A DNA stretch of 50,126 nucleotides from Gloeomargarita lithophora Alchichica-D10 (GCF_001870225.1 NZ_CP017675.1:484776-534901), one strand, 5' to 3'. Counted from the stretch's first letter, positions 9,934 to 19,584 are shown. Notes: generated by a model not told the origin, from the letters alone. Numbers and translations: made by a program.

Positions 9934-10584
9934 CTAGCAACGCAGGCGGTTGAGAATCGTCGCCGCATCCATGCCGCTTTGCACCCAGGCCGCCACCGGT
10001 TCCAGCCGTTCGGGTAACCCAATCAGGAATTGGTTTAATCCGTGTCCCTGGGAGATGCAGGCAATTTGCACGCATTGCACCTCTTGGCCGGTGAGCTGAC
10101 GAAACAGGACCTCCAACAATCCCACTTCCACCTGGGCACTGGGCTGACTCGTGCCGGAGTTGGGTTTGACCCAGGGTGAGTTGTGGGTTTGCACCAGGAT
10201 CACGCCGCAACTGCTGTAGCTCCAGTCCAACTGCAACTGCCCCCAGCCATGCACCTGCCAGCACCGGGTCAAGCAGTACACCAACTCCTGCATGGTTAAA
10301 TCCGCCAAGGGTTTGCCGTAGTATTCCGCCAACTCTTCCGCCAACCGGGCAAACAAATGCTGCCCCCAGTGACGGCCACAGCTTTGCAGCACCAGGGGCG
10401 TGGCTTTGCCAATTTCCTGCTCCAAACCCCCGTAAATCCCCTGCACTAAAAATTCCGGGAAGGCGAGTAGGCGATTGCCCCGGCGGTTGCTCAGGGTGCC
10501 CAACTCCAAATCCCCCTGCACATAGGCTCCCGGCGCAAAATAATCCCCTGGTATGGACTGATTCAACAAGGTTTCCAGATTCAT
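9934..10584 (-). CDS. V4R-domain protein, Slr0147 type
   Basis: A protein of 216 residues. The C-terminal half is a 4-vinyl-reductase (V4R) domain (GLLEVLFRQLTGQEVQCVQIACISQGHGLNQFLIG), a small-molecule-binding fold related to BchJ. The usual C-x-G-x-x-x-C-R-F end is degenerate here (CISQGHGLNQF), so ligand binding may have changed. The N-terminal part (GDYFAPGAYVQGDLELG) matches the cyanobacterial Slr0147 type. Its ATG overlaps the stop of the upstream gene (ATGA). Confidence 0.8.
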   Translation of the reverse strand: MNLETLLNQSIPGDYFAPGAYVQGDLELGTLSNRRGNRLLAFPEFLVQGIYGGLEQEIGKATPLVLQSCGRHWGQHLFARLAEELAEYYGKPLADLTMQELVYCLTRCWQVHGWGQLQLDWSYSSCGVILVQTHNSPWVKPNSGTSQPSAQVEVGLLEVLFRQLTGQEVQCVQIACISQGHGLNQFLIGLPERLEPVAAWVQSGMDAATILNRLRC

Positions 10585-11039
10585 CGCCGTGCCTCCGCAA
10601 CCCGAGGATTACACAAACAGCGGTGCGCCTGTTCCCAAAAGGGAGCCAACAACGGCCACCCCTGGGCACCCAGCACGGTTTTCAACTGCGCCTGCAACAG
10701 TTGCCCCAGCGTGGGATGCAGGGGACTGGCGGGACGGGCTTGCAACCACTGCCCCACCCGTTGGTTAAACAATTCCGGGTCATCCAGCACCATCGCTAAA
10801 GCCGCCCCCCGCAAGGCTCCCACCCAATCGCACAGGGCGGCCATGACCGGGGTTTGATCCGAGGCGGGGATTTGCCGTGCCACCGGGCGAAAAATTTGCG
10901 CCTCTTGGGTACGCAGTTGTTCATACACCGCCAAGCGACTGGTCATGCCCTGGAAGGACTGCCACAACTGCTGTTGCTCCGATTGCTCCAGATACCGCTG
11001 TTCCGCCGTATTCAAGGTTGTCAACATCATTGGATTCAT
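10581..11039 (-). CDS. Phycobiliprotein-like protein, Slr0146 type
   Basis: A protein of 152 residues, distantly related to the phycobilisome globin-like fold: NTAEQRYLEQSEQQQLWQSF followed by helices and CDWVGALRGAALAMVLDDPELF, which parallels ApcB [18 protein letters not shown]. The only Cys in that region is two residues out of register with the bilin Cys of ApcB, so a covalent chromophore at the normal site is unlikely. Overlaps both neighbours by ATGA, so the whole set is co-translated. Alternative ATGs exist at residues 4 and 5. Confidence 0.65.
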   Translation of the reverse strand: MNPMMLTTLNTAEQRYLEQSEQQQLWQSFQGMTSRLAVYEQLRTQEAQIFRPVARQIPASDQTPVMAALCDWVGALRGAALAMVLDDPELFNQRVGQWLQARPASPLHPTLGQLLQAQLKTVLGAQGWPLLAPFWEQAHRCLCNPRVAEARR

Positions 11040-11278
11040 GGTTCATTCCCCCAACAATAGGTAATCCATTCTTCAACGGTGGGGACGGCCACGGGCACTT
11101 CAGCGCCGCCCAAATCCCCCACGCCCTGCCAAGGCCATTGCCCCCAAAACTGCGCCACCGGCAAATTCAGGTCTAATGTCCAAGCCAGTTTGCCGTTCTG
11201 ACGGGCGATTTTGGTCAGACCCTGCCAAGGAAACTGCTGAAAAAAGACCCGCACGGATTGGTTCAAGTCGTGGGACAT
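11036..11278 (-). CDS. Small conserved protein, Slr0145 type
   Basis: A protein of 80 residues (MSHDLNQSVRVFFQQFPWQ, with a tryptophan-rich middle). It sits in the slr0145 position of the operon. It overlaps the upstream V4R gene by 16 bases and the downstream gene by ATGA. It has no known domain and no membrane segment that I can see. Its position mirrors that of the ferredoxin in the second half of the operon. Confidence 0.7.
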   Translation of the reverse strand: MSHDLNQSVRVFFQQFPWQGLTKIARQNGKLAWTLDLNLPVAQFWGQWPWQGVGDLGGAEVPVAVPTVEEWITYCWGNEP

Positions 11279-11985
11279 AGCACCTGCCCCCCCGCCAGTT
11301 TTTGCTCGATTTCCCGCACCCCCAAACCCTGGCTGACCCAGGCGTTCACCTGTTGAATGGCCGGGGCTTTACCCACTACAAACCGGCAGTAGGTCGCCCC
11401 CATGGCAAAACATTGGATTTCGGCGCATTCCAGGGACTGGTTGACCAGGTGGCTCAAAAACCCGGCGAACAATCCGGCATACAAATGACACACGGGTTTG
11501 CCCACGATGCCCAAAGTCCGGGCGATGGCCGAGTCAAAGATATTCAGCAGGAGATAATTTTGCTTTTGCAAGGACAAATCAATCTCCCAACGCCCCCAAC
11601 CCTGGGCGGTAAACGGCCACCACCAGGTTTCCAACAAAAATAGCAAATTGGTCTGGCGCACCGGGCGGGCAAATTCGGCGGTGAACCACTCATCAAAGGC
11701 TTGCCCATCCAAGGTTCCCCACTGGCGGCCAATCTGATAAAGCACCACCGGAGCGGCTTCCCCCACCTCTTCCGTCAAGCCATCCAAAAGCCCCGTGATC
11801 AGGTCTTCGCTGGCAAAAAAATTCACCGCCCCGTTGGCATCCGTCACCGTCCCCTGGGGCAAATCCCAGCGGAAAAACGTGGTCAGATCGTAGTGATTGT
11901 GTTTCTTAACCACCGGAGTTGGGGCGGGGGAGTCCCACCAATCGGCGGTGGTCAATGATGTTCCTTGCTCGGACATGGTTGGCAT
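11263..11985 (-). CDS. V4R-domain protein, Slr0144 type
   Basis: A protein of 240 residues and the first gene of the operon. The V4R domain is complete: PVCHLYAGLFAGFLSHLV, then ECAEIQCFAMGATYCRFVVG with the conserved Cys-x-x-x-Gly-x-x-x-Cys-Arg-Phe. V4R domains bind small hydrophobic or tetrapyrrole-like ligands. In Synechocystis the corresponding operon is needed for full photosystem II assembly. GAGGG lies about 9 bases before ATG 11985. A second ATG nine bases downstream is also possible. Confidence 0.85.
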   Translation of the reverse strand: MPTMSEQGTSLTTADWWDSPAPTPVVKKHNHYDLTTFFRWDLPQGTVTDANGAVNFFASEDLITGLLDGLTEEVGEAAPVVLYQIGRQWGTLDGQAFDEWFTAEFARPVRQTNLLFLLETWWWPFTAQGWGRWEIDLSLQKQNYLLLNIFDSAIARTLGIVGKPVCHLYAGLFAGFLSHLVNQSLECAEIQCFAMGATYCRFVVGKAPAIQQVNAWVSQGLGVREIEQKLAGGQVLCPTT

Positions 11986-12352
11986 GGGTAAAACCCTCTT
12001 AACTATGGGATTTTAATGGCAAAAAAATCATAGGAAAACTCCTCTAAAAGCGCAAATAAATCAGGTTAAAATACCTAATCCATGCTCTTTTAGACATCCG
12101 ATGATCAGGGGGGAAACCCCATTCAGAAATGTATGATTTTTCTACATTTCATTCTAAAAATATTCATGTCCCAGTACCGGAATTTGTGACAATTGTTAAA
12201 AAATTCTGTAAACCTACGGAAGTGTGACTTGCATCATGCCGAGAAATCTAAGTATTTACGGAAACCCCGGCGCAGTTGTTGCCGGTGATCTCCCCCAGTT
12301 GGGCAGAGAGTTGGTAATTTTAGCCAGTAATTTTACGGTATTGGGTGCATCT
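11986..12352. promoter_or_regulatory. AT-rich upstream region of the slr0144-type operon
   Basis: A gene-free stretch of 367 bp between the end of the permease gene and the first V4R gene. It must contain the operon promoter. On the minus strand I see TAGAAT at 12156-12151 and TTGTCA at 12192-12187, but no well-spaced pair. A GGGG-TTT-CCCC mini-hairpin lies at 12108-12120. The open frame from 12224 is a shadow. Confidence 0.4.
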
Positions 12353-13642
12353 TTACTCTGGCTCAAGGCTAGGGCGCAACACCAGATACAAAATAGCAAT
12401 CACCCCCAAAATTATCCCCGCCAATCCGAGTTCCCCCGGTTGACTTTGGCTGAGGATTGCCAGACATACCAGGCTACCTGCCCAGGGTACCCAGCGGGGA
12501 ATTTCAAACGCCCCCACCGGTTCGCCGGGACGGTTTTGCAAGCGGATCAAAGACCCATTCATCAACAGGAAATTGGTCAGCAGGAGAATACTGGTCGCCC
12601 GTGCCAACCGGGAAATATCCCCCGTCAAAGCCAGGAGAATCACCAGGCCACCAACCACCGCCACCGCCGTTTGGGGAGTACGCCGCTGGGGGTGAATCCG
12701 ACCCAAAAACCGGGGCAGTAACCCCTGGGTCGCCATGCCATAGACCAAGCGGGAACCCATAATGCCATTCAACAAGGCCGTATTTGCCACCGCAAACAGG
12801 GCGATCAAACTAAACCCCCGACTGGGAAACCAAGGGGCGGCCTGGTGCATCACCGTCGTCAGGGGTTGCTCCGAGGTGGCTAAGGTCGCCGGGGCAACCA
12901 CGGACACCGCCCCCACCCCGACGGCGACATAAACGAGCGAACTCGCAACCACTGCCAGGAGTAAGGCCCAAGGCAGGTTTCGCTCCGGGGATTTGACTTC
13001 TTCCGCCACATTCAGCAAGTCCTCAAACCCGATAAAGGCAAAAAAAGTCAAGACGGCTCCATTCAAAACCAAAGGCAAACTCAAATGGGTTGCAGGCGTG
13101 GGGTCGAGGTAATTCACCGTCCCCCAAAACGGCAGAGTGACCAAGATTACCAACAGCAAACCCACCACCTCCACCGTCGTGCAAAGGGCATTAGCCCACA
13201 AGGACTGGTCAATTCCCCAGGCCACCAGCAGACTCAACGCCACCAAAAACAGCAAAACAAAAACATTAAGCGACCCCCCGCCCACCAGCCCATGCAGATA
13301 GCCCGCAAACACCCGCGCAGCCGTTGCCATCGAAGTCATCCCCGATGCTAAAACCATCAACCCTACCCCGTAGGCCAACCAAGGCCAGCCAAAACCCCGA
13401 CCAATCACATAAGCCTCCCCCGCCGCCCGGGGGTAGCGCGAACCCAAACAGGCGTAGGTCAACCCGGTCAACCCCGCCGCCAAGGTACTGGCGAGAAACC
13501 CCAGCCAAACCGCATAGCCCATCTGTCCCGCCGCCCGCCCCACCAAACCGTAGATGCCCGCCCCCAGGATATTCCCCACCCCGTAGAGAAGCAACTGGGG
13601 GAACCCAATGCTACGCGCTAAGGTCGGTGGTGTTGCGGTCAT
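12353..13642 (-). CDS. APC-family amino acid permease
   Basis: A protein of 429 residues from ATG 13642, which has GGGGAG about 9 bases upstream; the longer open frame upstream is not family-like and overlaps the promoter of the dedA gene. About 12 hydrophobic helices. The helix 1 unwound motif GVGNILGAGIYGLVG and helix 6 region FFAFIGFEDLLNVAEEVKSPERNLPWAL are typical of the amino acid-polyamine-organocation superfamily. Substrate cannot be told from sequence. It is divergent from dedA across 123 bp. Confidence 0.88.
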   Translation of the reverse strand: MTATPPTLARSIGFPQLLLYGVGNILGAGIYGLVGRAAGQMGYAVWLGFLASTLAAGLTGLTYACLGSRYPRAAGEAYVIGRGFGWPWLAYGVGLMVLASGMTSMATAARVFAGYLHGLVGGGSLNVFVLLFLVALSLLVAWGIDQSLWANALCTTVEVVGLLLVILVTLPFWGTVNYLDPTPATHLSLPLVLNGAVLTFFAFIGFEDLLNVAEEVKSPERNLPWALLLAVVASSLVYVAVGVGAVSVVAPATLATSEQPLTTVMHQAAPWFPSRGFSLIALFAVANTALLNGIMGSRLVYGMATQGLLPRFLGRIHPQRRTPQTAVAVVGGLVILLALTGDISRLARATSILLLTNFLLMNGSLIRLQNRPGEPVGAFEIPRWVPWAGSLVCLAILSQSQPGELGLAGIILGVIAILYLVLRPSLEPE

Positions 13643-13765
13643 AATGGCAGACTCCCCTGGCAATGATCGTTGCCCTGATGAATTGAAGCCATTGTGCCCT
13701 ATTTCCTGGGCATCGTGTGCCATTAGAATAGAAGACGAATCCCAGGCGAGCGGGAGTTTTTGCCA

Positions 13766-14383
13766 ATGAATGAATGGGTCGTTGCCATTATTACCCAACT
13801 GGGTTACGGGGGGATTGCGGCGTTGATGCTCCTAGAGAATCTTTTTCCCCCCATTCCCTCCGAATTGATCATGCCCATGGCGGGATTTGCCATTGCCGAG
13901 GGTAAAATGCAAGCCCTGCCCGTGGTTGTAGCAGGCACCCTGGGAACCCTATTGGGGGCATTGCCCTGGTACTATGCGGGCTGGGTTTTGGGCGCAGAAC
14001 GTCTGCAAAATTGGGCCGACCGCTATGGCCGTTGGTTGACCATTTCCCGCCAAGAAGTGAATCACTCTCTAAATTGGTTTGACCGCTATGGCATCCGGGC
14101 GGTGTTCCTATGTCGCTTGGTTCCCGGTATTCGCACGTTGATTTCTTTACCCGCCGGAGTTTACCGGATGCCCTGGGGATTGTTTCTCCTCTATTCCACC
14201 CTGGGTATCCTGATTTGGACCAGTTTTTTAACCTGGTTGGGCTACATCCTTGGGGCTAATTATGCCCAAATTGAAGTTTATATTGGCCCGGTGGCTAAAA
14301 TCATTTTGCTATTGGGGCTGGTGGGCTTTGGAGCGTGGGTGATCCGGCGACAACGGCTCCGTCGCACCGCCCGCAAAAAATAA
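13766..14383 (+). CDS. DedA-family membrane protein
   Basis: A protein of 205 residues from ATG 13766 with GGGAG 9 bases upstream. Family marks: ENLFPPIPSELIMPMAGF near residue 20, CRLVPGIRTLISLPAGVYRMPW near residue 115, and several membrane helices. DedA/SNARE-associated proteins are involved in lipid carrier recycling and membrane homeostasis, and many depend on the proton motive force. The C-terminus is strongly basic (RRQRLRRTARKK). Confidence 0.9.
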   Translation: MNEWVVAIITQLGYGGIAALMLLENLFPPIPSELIMPMAGFAIAEGKMQALPVVVAGTLGTLLGALPWYYAGWVLGAERLQNWADRYGRWLTISRQEVNHSLNWFDRYGIRAVFLCRLVPGIRTLISLPAGVYRMPWGLFLLYSTLGILIWTSFLTWLGYILGANYAQIEVYIGPVAKIILLLGLVGFGAWVIRRQRLRRTARKK

Positions 14384-14442
14384 ATCCCGGTTCGCAAAAA
14401 TCCCGATTCCATCCCCCGCCGGAAGGCTTTTAGTGCCTATGC

Positions 14443-14448
14443 TAGAAT
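14443..14448 (+). promoter_or_regulatory. -10 element of the padR-RND operon
   Basis: TATGCTAGAAT gives an extended -10 (TGCTAGAAT), 30 bases before ATG 14479. The -35 region is poor, which suits an extended -10 promoter or an activated or repressed one. A loose dyad between this element and the start codon could be the PadR operator. Confidence 0.45.
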
Positions 14449-14478
14449 AAACCCATACTATATCGCCCTGATACATCA

Positions 14479-15015
14479 ATGCTGGAATTGGCGACCTTGG
14501 GTTTATTGCGGCGGGAGCCATTGCATGGGTATCGGTTGACCAAACTGCTGGAATTGTTCATGGGCTGTTGTATCAGCGTGAATTATGGGGCGATTTATCC
14601 CCTGCTGCGGCGGTTGGAACAGCGGGGGCATATCGGTAGTTTATCCATCCAACGGGGGGAAGCGGGACCCAGCCGGGTGATTTACCAAATTACTCCCCAG
14701 GGGCAGGAGCGGTGGTTGCAGTTGATGTTAGAAAAACATCGGGAAAGTTGGGTCAACAGTCGGGCACGCTTTATGGTGCTGTTTTGTTTTTTCGGGGATT
14801 TGACCCCGGAACAACGGTTGCTCCTGCTGAACCATCGTTTAGCACAATGTGAAGGCCGGTTGACCCATTTGCAGTCTGAAGAAACCCAGGCTTTATTCCC
14901 AGACAAATACCAACGGGTGGCGTTGCAACGGGCGGTTACAATGGTGCAACAGGAATTGGGTTGGTTGCAGGAATTGGAATATCAAGAACAGGCCACCGCC
15001 CAGGTGCAGGGATGA
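14479..15015 (+). CDS. PadR-family transcriptional regulator
   Basis: A protein of 178 residues. The N-terminal winged helix has the PadR pattern (LATLGLLRREPLHGYRLTKLLE...SVNYGAIYPLLRRLEQRGHI...GPSRVIYQITPQGQERW). The C-terminal helical part is the Vir_act_alpha-type dimerisation domain. The gene overlaps the RND adaptor gene by ATGA, so it most likely represses its own operon and responds to a pump substrate. Confidence 0.88.
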   Translation: MLELATLGLLRREPLHGYRLTKLLELFMGCCISVNYGAIYPLLRRLEQRGHIGSLSIQRGEAGPSRVIYQITPQGQERWLQLMLEKHRESWVNSRARFMVLFCFFGDLTPEQRLLLLNHRLAQCEGRLTHLQSEETQALFPDKYQRVALQRAVTMVQQELGWLQELEYQEQATAQVQG

Positions 15016-16358
15016 TCAAACGACTGCCTTTGCCCCGACAACGGTGGGTGTGGGGGGTAATTTTAATCCTGGTGGCCGGGGCAGGTTGGTTGCTCTACGA
15101 CCGTTTTTTGCGTATTTTACTGCTGGTTTTGCAACTCAAACCCCAGCCCTCGCCGGTGGTCTTGACCCGCCCCCAGGTGCAAACGGTGGCGGAAACGAGC
15201 GATTTTGTTGCCCGCTTTGATTCCCGCCAGTCGGTCACCTTGCAACCCCGCATCAGCGGCCAGGTGAGTCAAATTTTGGTGTCAGCCGGGGCAGAAGTGC
15301 AAACCGGTCAACTGCTCCTGCGGGTGGATGCGGGGGAACAACAGGCGCAGGTACGCAATCAACAGGCCGCCGTCAAAAATGCCCAGGCCGAGGTCACCGC
15401 CGCCCGGACGGATGTGCAGGCAGAACAGGCGACCCTCAAATCCGTCCAAGCCAATCAATCGGCATTGCAGGCCGATCTGGAATTGGCGCGCCAGGAATAC
15501 CAACGATTCCAGCAGTTGTACCGGGAGGGGGCGGCCAGCCAACAGGAATTGGATCAGCAGCTCTATCGCTTTCGGGGTGCCCAAGCCCGTTTGGAGGAAG
15601 CGAAAGCCCAGGTGCGTACCCAGCAGGCGGCCATTAGCCGAGCGGCGGCACGGTTGACCCGCTCCCAGGCCGGTTTGTCCCAAGCCCAGGCCAGTGTGTC
15701 CCAGGCGCAGGCCAATTTGCAGTACTACACCATCACGGCACCCTTCCGGGGACAAATCGGCAATATCCCGGTCAAAGTGGGGGATTTTGTCAGTACCAGT
15801 ACCCCCTTGCTCACCCTGACCCAAAATCAAAACCTGGAACTCAACCTGGATATTCCGTTGGAGCGGGCGGCGGATTTACGGTTGGGCTTGCCGGTGCAGT
15901 TGTTGTCCGCCCAGGGAGAGGTACTGCAAACGGGGCGCATTTTTTTCATCTCCCCCACGGTGAATACCCAAAGTCAGACGGTGCAGGTGAAAGCCAGTTT
16001 TGCCAATGCCCAGGGGCAGTTGCGGAGTGACCAATTTGCCCGGGTGCGGGTGGTCTGGGCAACCCGACCGGGGGTGGTGGTGCCGGTGACGGCCATTTCC
16101 CGATTGGGGGGACAGGATTTCGTTTTTCTCGCCCAACCGTTTAGCCAATCTGGTTGTAAAGCCGCTGTACTGCCCAACCCCGGCCCAGTTCCCCAGTTGC
16201 AACCCACGGATTTGGTCGCCGTCCAGACCCAGGTGCAATTGGGTAAAATCATGGGTAATACGCAGGAGGTGCTGACCGGTGTAACCCCCGATAGTCGTCT
16301 GATTCCCACCGGGATTTTGCAGTTGACTAATTGTACTTGGATTGCCGATTCAAAATAA
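15012..16358 (+). CDS. RND efflux membrane-fusion adaptor
   Basis: A protein of 448 residues from ATG 15012 (the open frame extends upstream inside padR). Transmembrane anchor near residues 12-30 (WVWGVILILVAGAGWLLY). A lipoyl half-motif follows (ISGQVSQILVSAGAEVQTGQLLLRVD), then a long Ala/Gln-rich coiled coil (about residues 110-240), the second lipoyl half (APFRGQIGNIPVKVGDFV) and beta-barrel and membrane-proximal parts. It connects the inner-membrane pump to an outer-membrane channel. No TolC-like gene is present in the window. Confidence 0.92.
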   Translation: MIKRLPLPRQRWVWGVILILVAGAGWLLYDRFLRILLLVLQLKPQPSPVVLTRPQVQTVAETSDFVARFDSRQSVTLQPRISGQVSQILVSAGAEVQTGQLLLRVDAGEQQAQVRNQQAAVKNAQAEVTAARTDVQAEQATLKSVQANQSALQADLELARQEYQRFQQLYREGAASQQELDQQLYRFRGAQARLEEAKAQVRTQQAAISRAAARLTRSQAGLSQAQASVSQAQANLQYYTITAPFRGQIGNIPVKVGDFVSTSTPLLTLTQNQNLELNLDIPLERAADLRLGLPVQLLSAQGEVLQTGRIFFISPTVNTQSQTVQVKASFANAQGQLRSDQFARVRVVWATRPGVVVPVTAISRLGGQDFVFLAQPFSQSGCKAAVLPNPGPVPQLQPTDLVAVQTQVQLGKIMGNTQEVLTGVTPDSRLIPTGILQLTNCTWIADSK

Positions 16359-16379
16359 CATTTATCCCCCCGCCCCATT

Positions 16380-19300
16380 ATGATTTTTTCTATTTCTAAT
16401 TTTTTCATCCGCCGCCCGGTTTTTGCGACGGTCTTATCCCTGGTGATTGTAATTGTGGGAGCGGCCTGTATTCCCACCCTGCCCGTGGCGCAATACCCTG
16501 ATGTTACGCCGCCGCAAATTGTGGTGACCTCCCGCTATGTGGGAGCCAATGCGGAAGTGGTAGAATCTACCGTGACCAATATCTTAGAACGGGAATTAAA
16601 TGGTATAGATGGCCTGCGGTTTATGAAATCCACCAGTGCCAATGATGGGACAAGTAATATCACCCTGACCTTCGATTTAGACCGCAATCAGGATATTGTG
16701 GCAACGGATGTACAAAATCGGGTTTCCACCGTCCAACCCCGCCTACCGGATTTGGTCAATCGCACCGGCATTCAAGTGACTAAAGCTAATAGTAGTTTTT
16801 TGTTAGCAATTGGTCTTTATGCCGAGCCGGATCAAACCGGCAAAGACCGCTACGATGATGTGTATTTAAGCAACTACGCTGACCTGTATATTACGGATGC
16901 GTTGAAACGGATTAAAGGGGTGGAAAGTGTGCAAATTTTTGGCGAACGTCAGTATGCCATGCGGATTTGGCTTGACCCCTTAAAATTAGCCGGTCGTACC
17001 CTGACTCCCCAGGATGTGGTACAGGCGATTCAGGCACAAAACTTGCAGGTGGGGGCGGGGCAAATTGGTCAACCACCGGTGCCTGGGGAACAGCAATACC
17101 AATACTCGGTCACCGCCCAGGGACGGTTGAATAATGCCGAGGAATTTGCCAATTTGGTGATTCGCACCGAAGCGAATGGTTCCCTGACGCGCTTAAAAGA
17201 TGTGGCACGGGTGGAATTGGGGGCGGAAAATTACAGTTCCATTTTGCGGTTTACCTCTGACGATAAGGTGTCCCACCGGGGGGTGGGTTTGGGCATTCGG
17301 CAACAGTTGGGCAGTAATGCCTTGAATGTGGCCAAACAGGTCAAAACCCAGATGCAGGAATTGCAAAAGAGTTTTCCGCCAGGAATGAAGTATGAGATTG
17401 CTTTTGATACCACTTTGTTTATAGAAGCGGGTACTCAAGAGGTGCTTGTTTCCCTGCTGTTGGCGATTGTTTTGGTGGTGGCAATTATCTTCTTGTTTTT
17501 ACAAAATTGGCGTTCGGCATTGATTACTACCATTGCCATTCCCGTTGCCCTGGTGGGTACATTTATCTTCGTCAAAATATTCGGTTTTTCGATTAACACA
17601 TTAACCCTATTTGGTTTAACCTTAGCTACGGGGTTGGTGGTGGACGATGCCATTGTCATTGTGGAGGATATTACCAAAAGAATCCAAGAGGATGGCATGG
17701 CTCCCTTACCGGCGGCGATGGCTTCGATGGATGCGCTTTTGGGAGCGGTGATTGCCACGTCTATTGTTCTCATTACGGTGTTTGTGCCGGTGGCATTTTT
17801 ACCCGGAACTACGGGGCAACTCTACCGTCAATTTGCCTTAACGATTGCGTTTGCGATTACGATTTCCACCTTTAATGCGATCACCTTAACCCCGACCCTT
17901 TCGGCTTTACTGATCCGTTCTGGGCAGGTTCCCGACCATTGGTTTTTCCAGCGCACCAACCAAGTGATTGAATCTATCCGTAGCAACTACGGGCAAAGTA
18001 TTCAGCGGGTGGTCAATAAAAAGAATTTAATTTTAGGGGCATTTGTGGTGGCATTGCTTCTCACCTATGGGATTTATAATCTCATGCCCAAAGCCTTTTT
18101 ACCCGATGAAGACCAGGGTTATTTTATTACCATTGTGCAAGCTCCCGAAGGGGTGTCTTTGGGTTATACAGAAAAAGTGCTGGAACAGGCTGAAAATATA
18201 TTAAAAAAGCAACCGGAAATTCGTAATATATTTGCCGTTGGGGGATTTAGTTTTAGCGGAGCAGTTCCCAATCAAGGTTTGATTTTTGCCACCATGCGTC
18301 CCTGGTCTGAGCGTCCCCGCCCGGAGCAATCGGTGAATGGGGTAATCGGTGGTTTTTTCCCTCCACCAGCACGGGGATTATTTCCGCAGTTGCTCAGCAT
18401 ACAAGAAGCGGTGGTGATTCCTTTTGCCCCCCCGCCGATTAATGGCATTGGTAATTTTGGTGGGTTTGAATTTCATCTCCAAGACCGGCTTGGTTCAGGA
18501 TTAAAAACCTTGGGGGAAACCCTAGGGCAATTTTTGGGACGAGCCGAGACTTTTCCTACGGCTGACCGACCGACTTTATCCCGTTTGCGAGCGGATTTTA
18601 GCGGTAATACCCCGCAAATTCAGGTGCAGGTGGATCGGGAACGGGCGAATGCCTTGGGGATAAATGTTGCGGACATTTTTGATACCCTGCAAACCCTGCT
18701 CGGTTCTACCTACGTCAATGATTTTAATCAATTTCAAAGGACGTATCGGGTCTATGTGCAAGCGGATGGTCAATTCCGCACCAATCCCGATAATATCAAT
18801 CAATTTTATGTCCGTTCCCGTAACAACCAAATGATTTCCTTGGGTAATTTGGTAACTATTAGTCAAACGACTGCTCCTTCGGTGATTAGTCACTACAATC
18901 TGTTCCGTTCGGTGGAAATCAATGGGGTAGCGAGCCAAGGTAAATCTTCGGGGCAGGCGATTGATGCGTTAGAAGCGGTGGCGCAAGAAACCTTACCCCG
19001 GGGTTTTGGTTATGAATGGTCGGGATTATCCCTAGAAGAAATTGAATCATCAGGGCAGGCGATTTGGATTTTCGCCCTGGGGGTGGTTTTTGTGTTTTTA
19101 ACCCTGGCGGCTCAGTACGAAAACTATGTTGATCCGTTAATTATCATGCTGACGGTGCCGTTGGCCGTATTGGGGGCATTGATTGCCGTATTTGTGCGGG
19201 GATTAACCATTGATGTTTACACCCAAATTGGCTTTGTAATGTTGATTGGTATGGCGAGTAAAAATGCCATTTTGATTGTAGAATTTGCTAACCAATTGGT

Positions 19301-19577
19301 GGCGGAAGGCTTGGGCATTACCAAAGCAGTCTTGGAAGCCTGTCGGGATCGTTTGCGCCCGATTTTGATGACGGTGCTATCAACCTTGATTGGGGCGTTT
19401 CCCTTGTGGATTGCTACGGGGGCGGGGGCGGCAGCACGGCGTTCCCTCGGCACCTGTATCGTTGGCGGTATGGGTATTGCCAGTGTGCTGAGTTTATTTA
19501 TTGTACCTGTGCTATACATTGTCATTAAAAATCTGGAAGCTCATTTTCGCAAAGGGTCTTCCTCTGGAATGGTTTAG
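16380..19577 (+). CDS. RND efflux transporter, HAE1 (AcrB-like) family
   Basis: A protein of 1065 residues, the full AcrB size. Twelve membrane helices and two large periplasmic loops. Proton-relay aspartates are in GLVVDDAIVIVEDI near residue 420 and the relay lysine in MASKNAILIVEFANQL near residue 960. The N-terminus FFIRRPVFATVLSLVI is standard. The gene lies 21 bases after the adaptor gene in the same operon under PadR. It should export hydrophobic compounds by proton antiport; substrates are unknown. Confidence 0.95.
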   Translation: MIFSISNFFIRRPVFATVLSLVIVIVGAACIPTLPVAQYPDVTPPQIVVTSRYVGANAEVVESTVTNILERELNGIDGLRFMKSTSANDGTSNITLTFDLDRNQDIVATDVQNRVSTVQPRLPDLVNRTGIQVTKANSSFLLAIGLYAEPDQTGKDRYDDVYLSNYADLYITDALKRIKGVESVQIFGERQYAMRIWLDPLKLAGRTLTPQDVVQAIQAQNLQVGAGQIGQPPVPGEQQYQYSVTAQGRLNNAEEFANLVIRTEANGSLTRLKDVARVELGAENYSSILRFTSDDKVSHRGVGLGIRQQLGSNALNVAKQVKTQMQELQKSFPPGMKYEIAFDTTLFIEAGTQEVLVSLLLAIVLVVAIIFLFLQNWRSALITTIAIPVALVGTFIFVKIFGFSINTLTLFGLTLATGLVVDDAIVIVEDITKRIQEDGMAPLPAAMASMDALLGAVIATSIVLITVFVPVAFLPGTTGQLYRQFALTIAFAITISTFNAITLTPTLSALLIRSGQVPDHWFFQRTNQVIESIRSNYGQSIQRVVNKKNLILGAFVVALLLTYGIYNLMPKAFLPDEDQGYFITIVQAPEGVSLGYTEKVLEQAENILKKQPEIRNIFAVGGFSFSGAVPNQGLIFATMRPWSERPRPEQSVNGVIGGFFPPPARGLFPQLLSIQEAVVIPFAPPPINGIGNFGGFEFHLQDRLGSGLKTLGETLGQFLGRAETFPTADRPTLSRLRADFSGNTPQIQVQVDRERANALGINVADIFDTLQTLLGSTYVNDFNQFQRTYRVYVQADGQFRTNPDNINQFYVRSRNNQMISLGNLVTISQTTAPSVISHYNLFRSVEINGVASQGKSSGQAIDALEAVAQETLPRGFGYEWSGLSLEEIESSGQAIWIFALGVVFVFLTLAAQYENYVDPLIIMLTVPLAVLGALIAVFVRGLTIDVYTQIGFVMLIGMASKNAILIVEFANQLVAEGLGITKAVLEACRDRLRPILMTVLSTLIGAFPLWIATGAGAAARRSLGTCIVGGMGIASVLSLFIVPVLYIVIKNLEAHFRKGSSSGMV

Positions 19578-19584
19578 ATTCTGC

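Noticed and set aside
14479-19577. PadR-RND operon as mobile cargo or an acquired resistance island
   Set aside because: Base composition matches its neighbours, there are no att repeats or transposases around it, and the tRNA lies after it in normal position.
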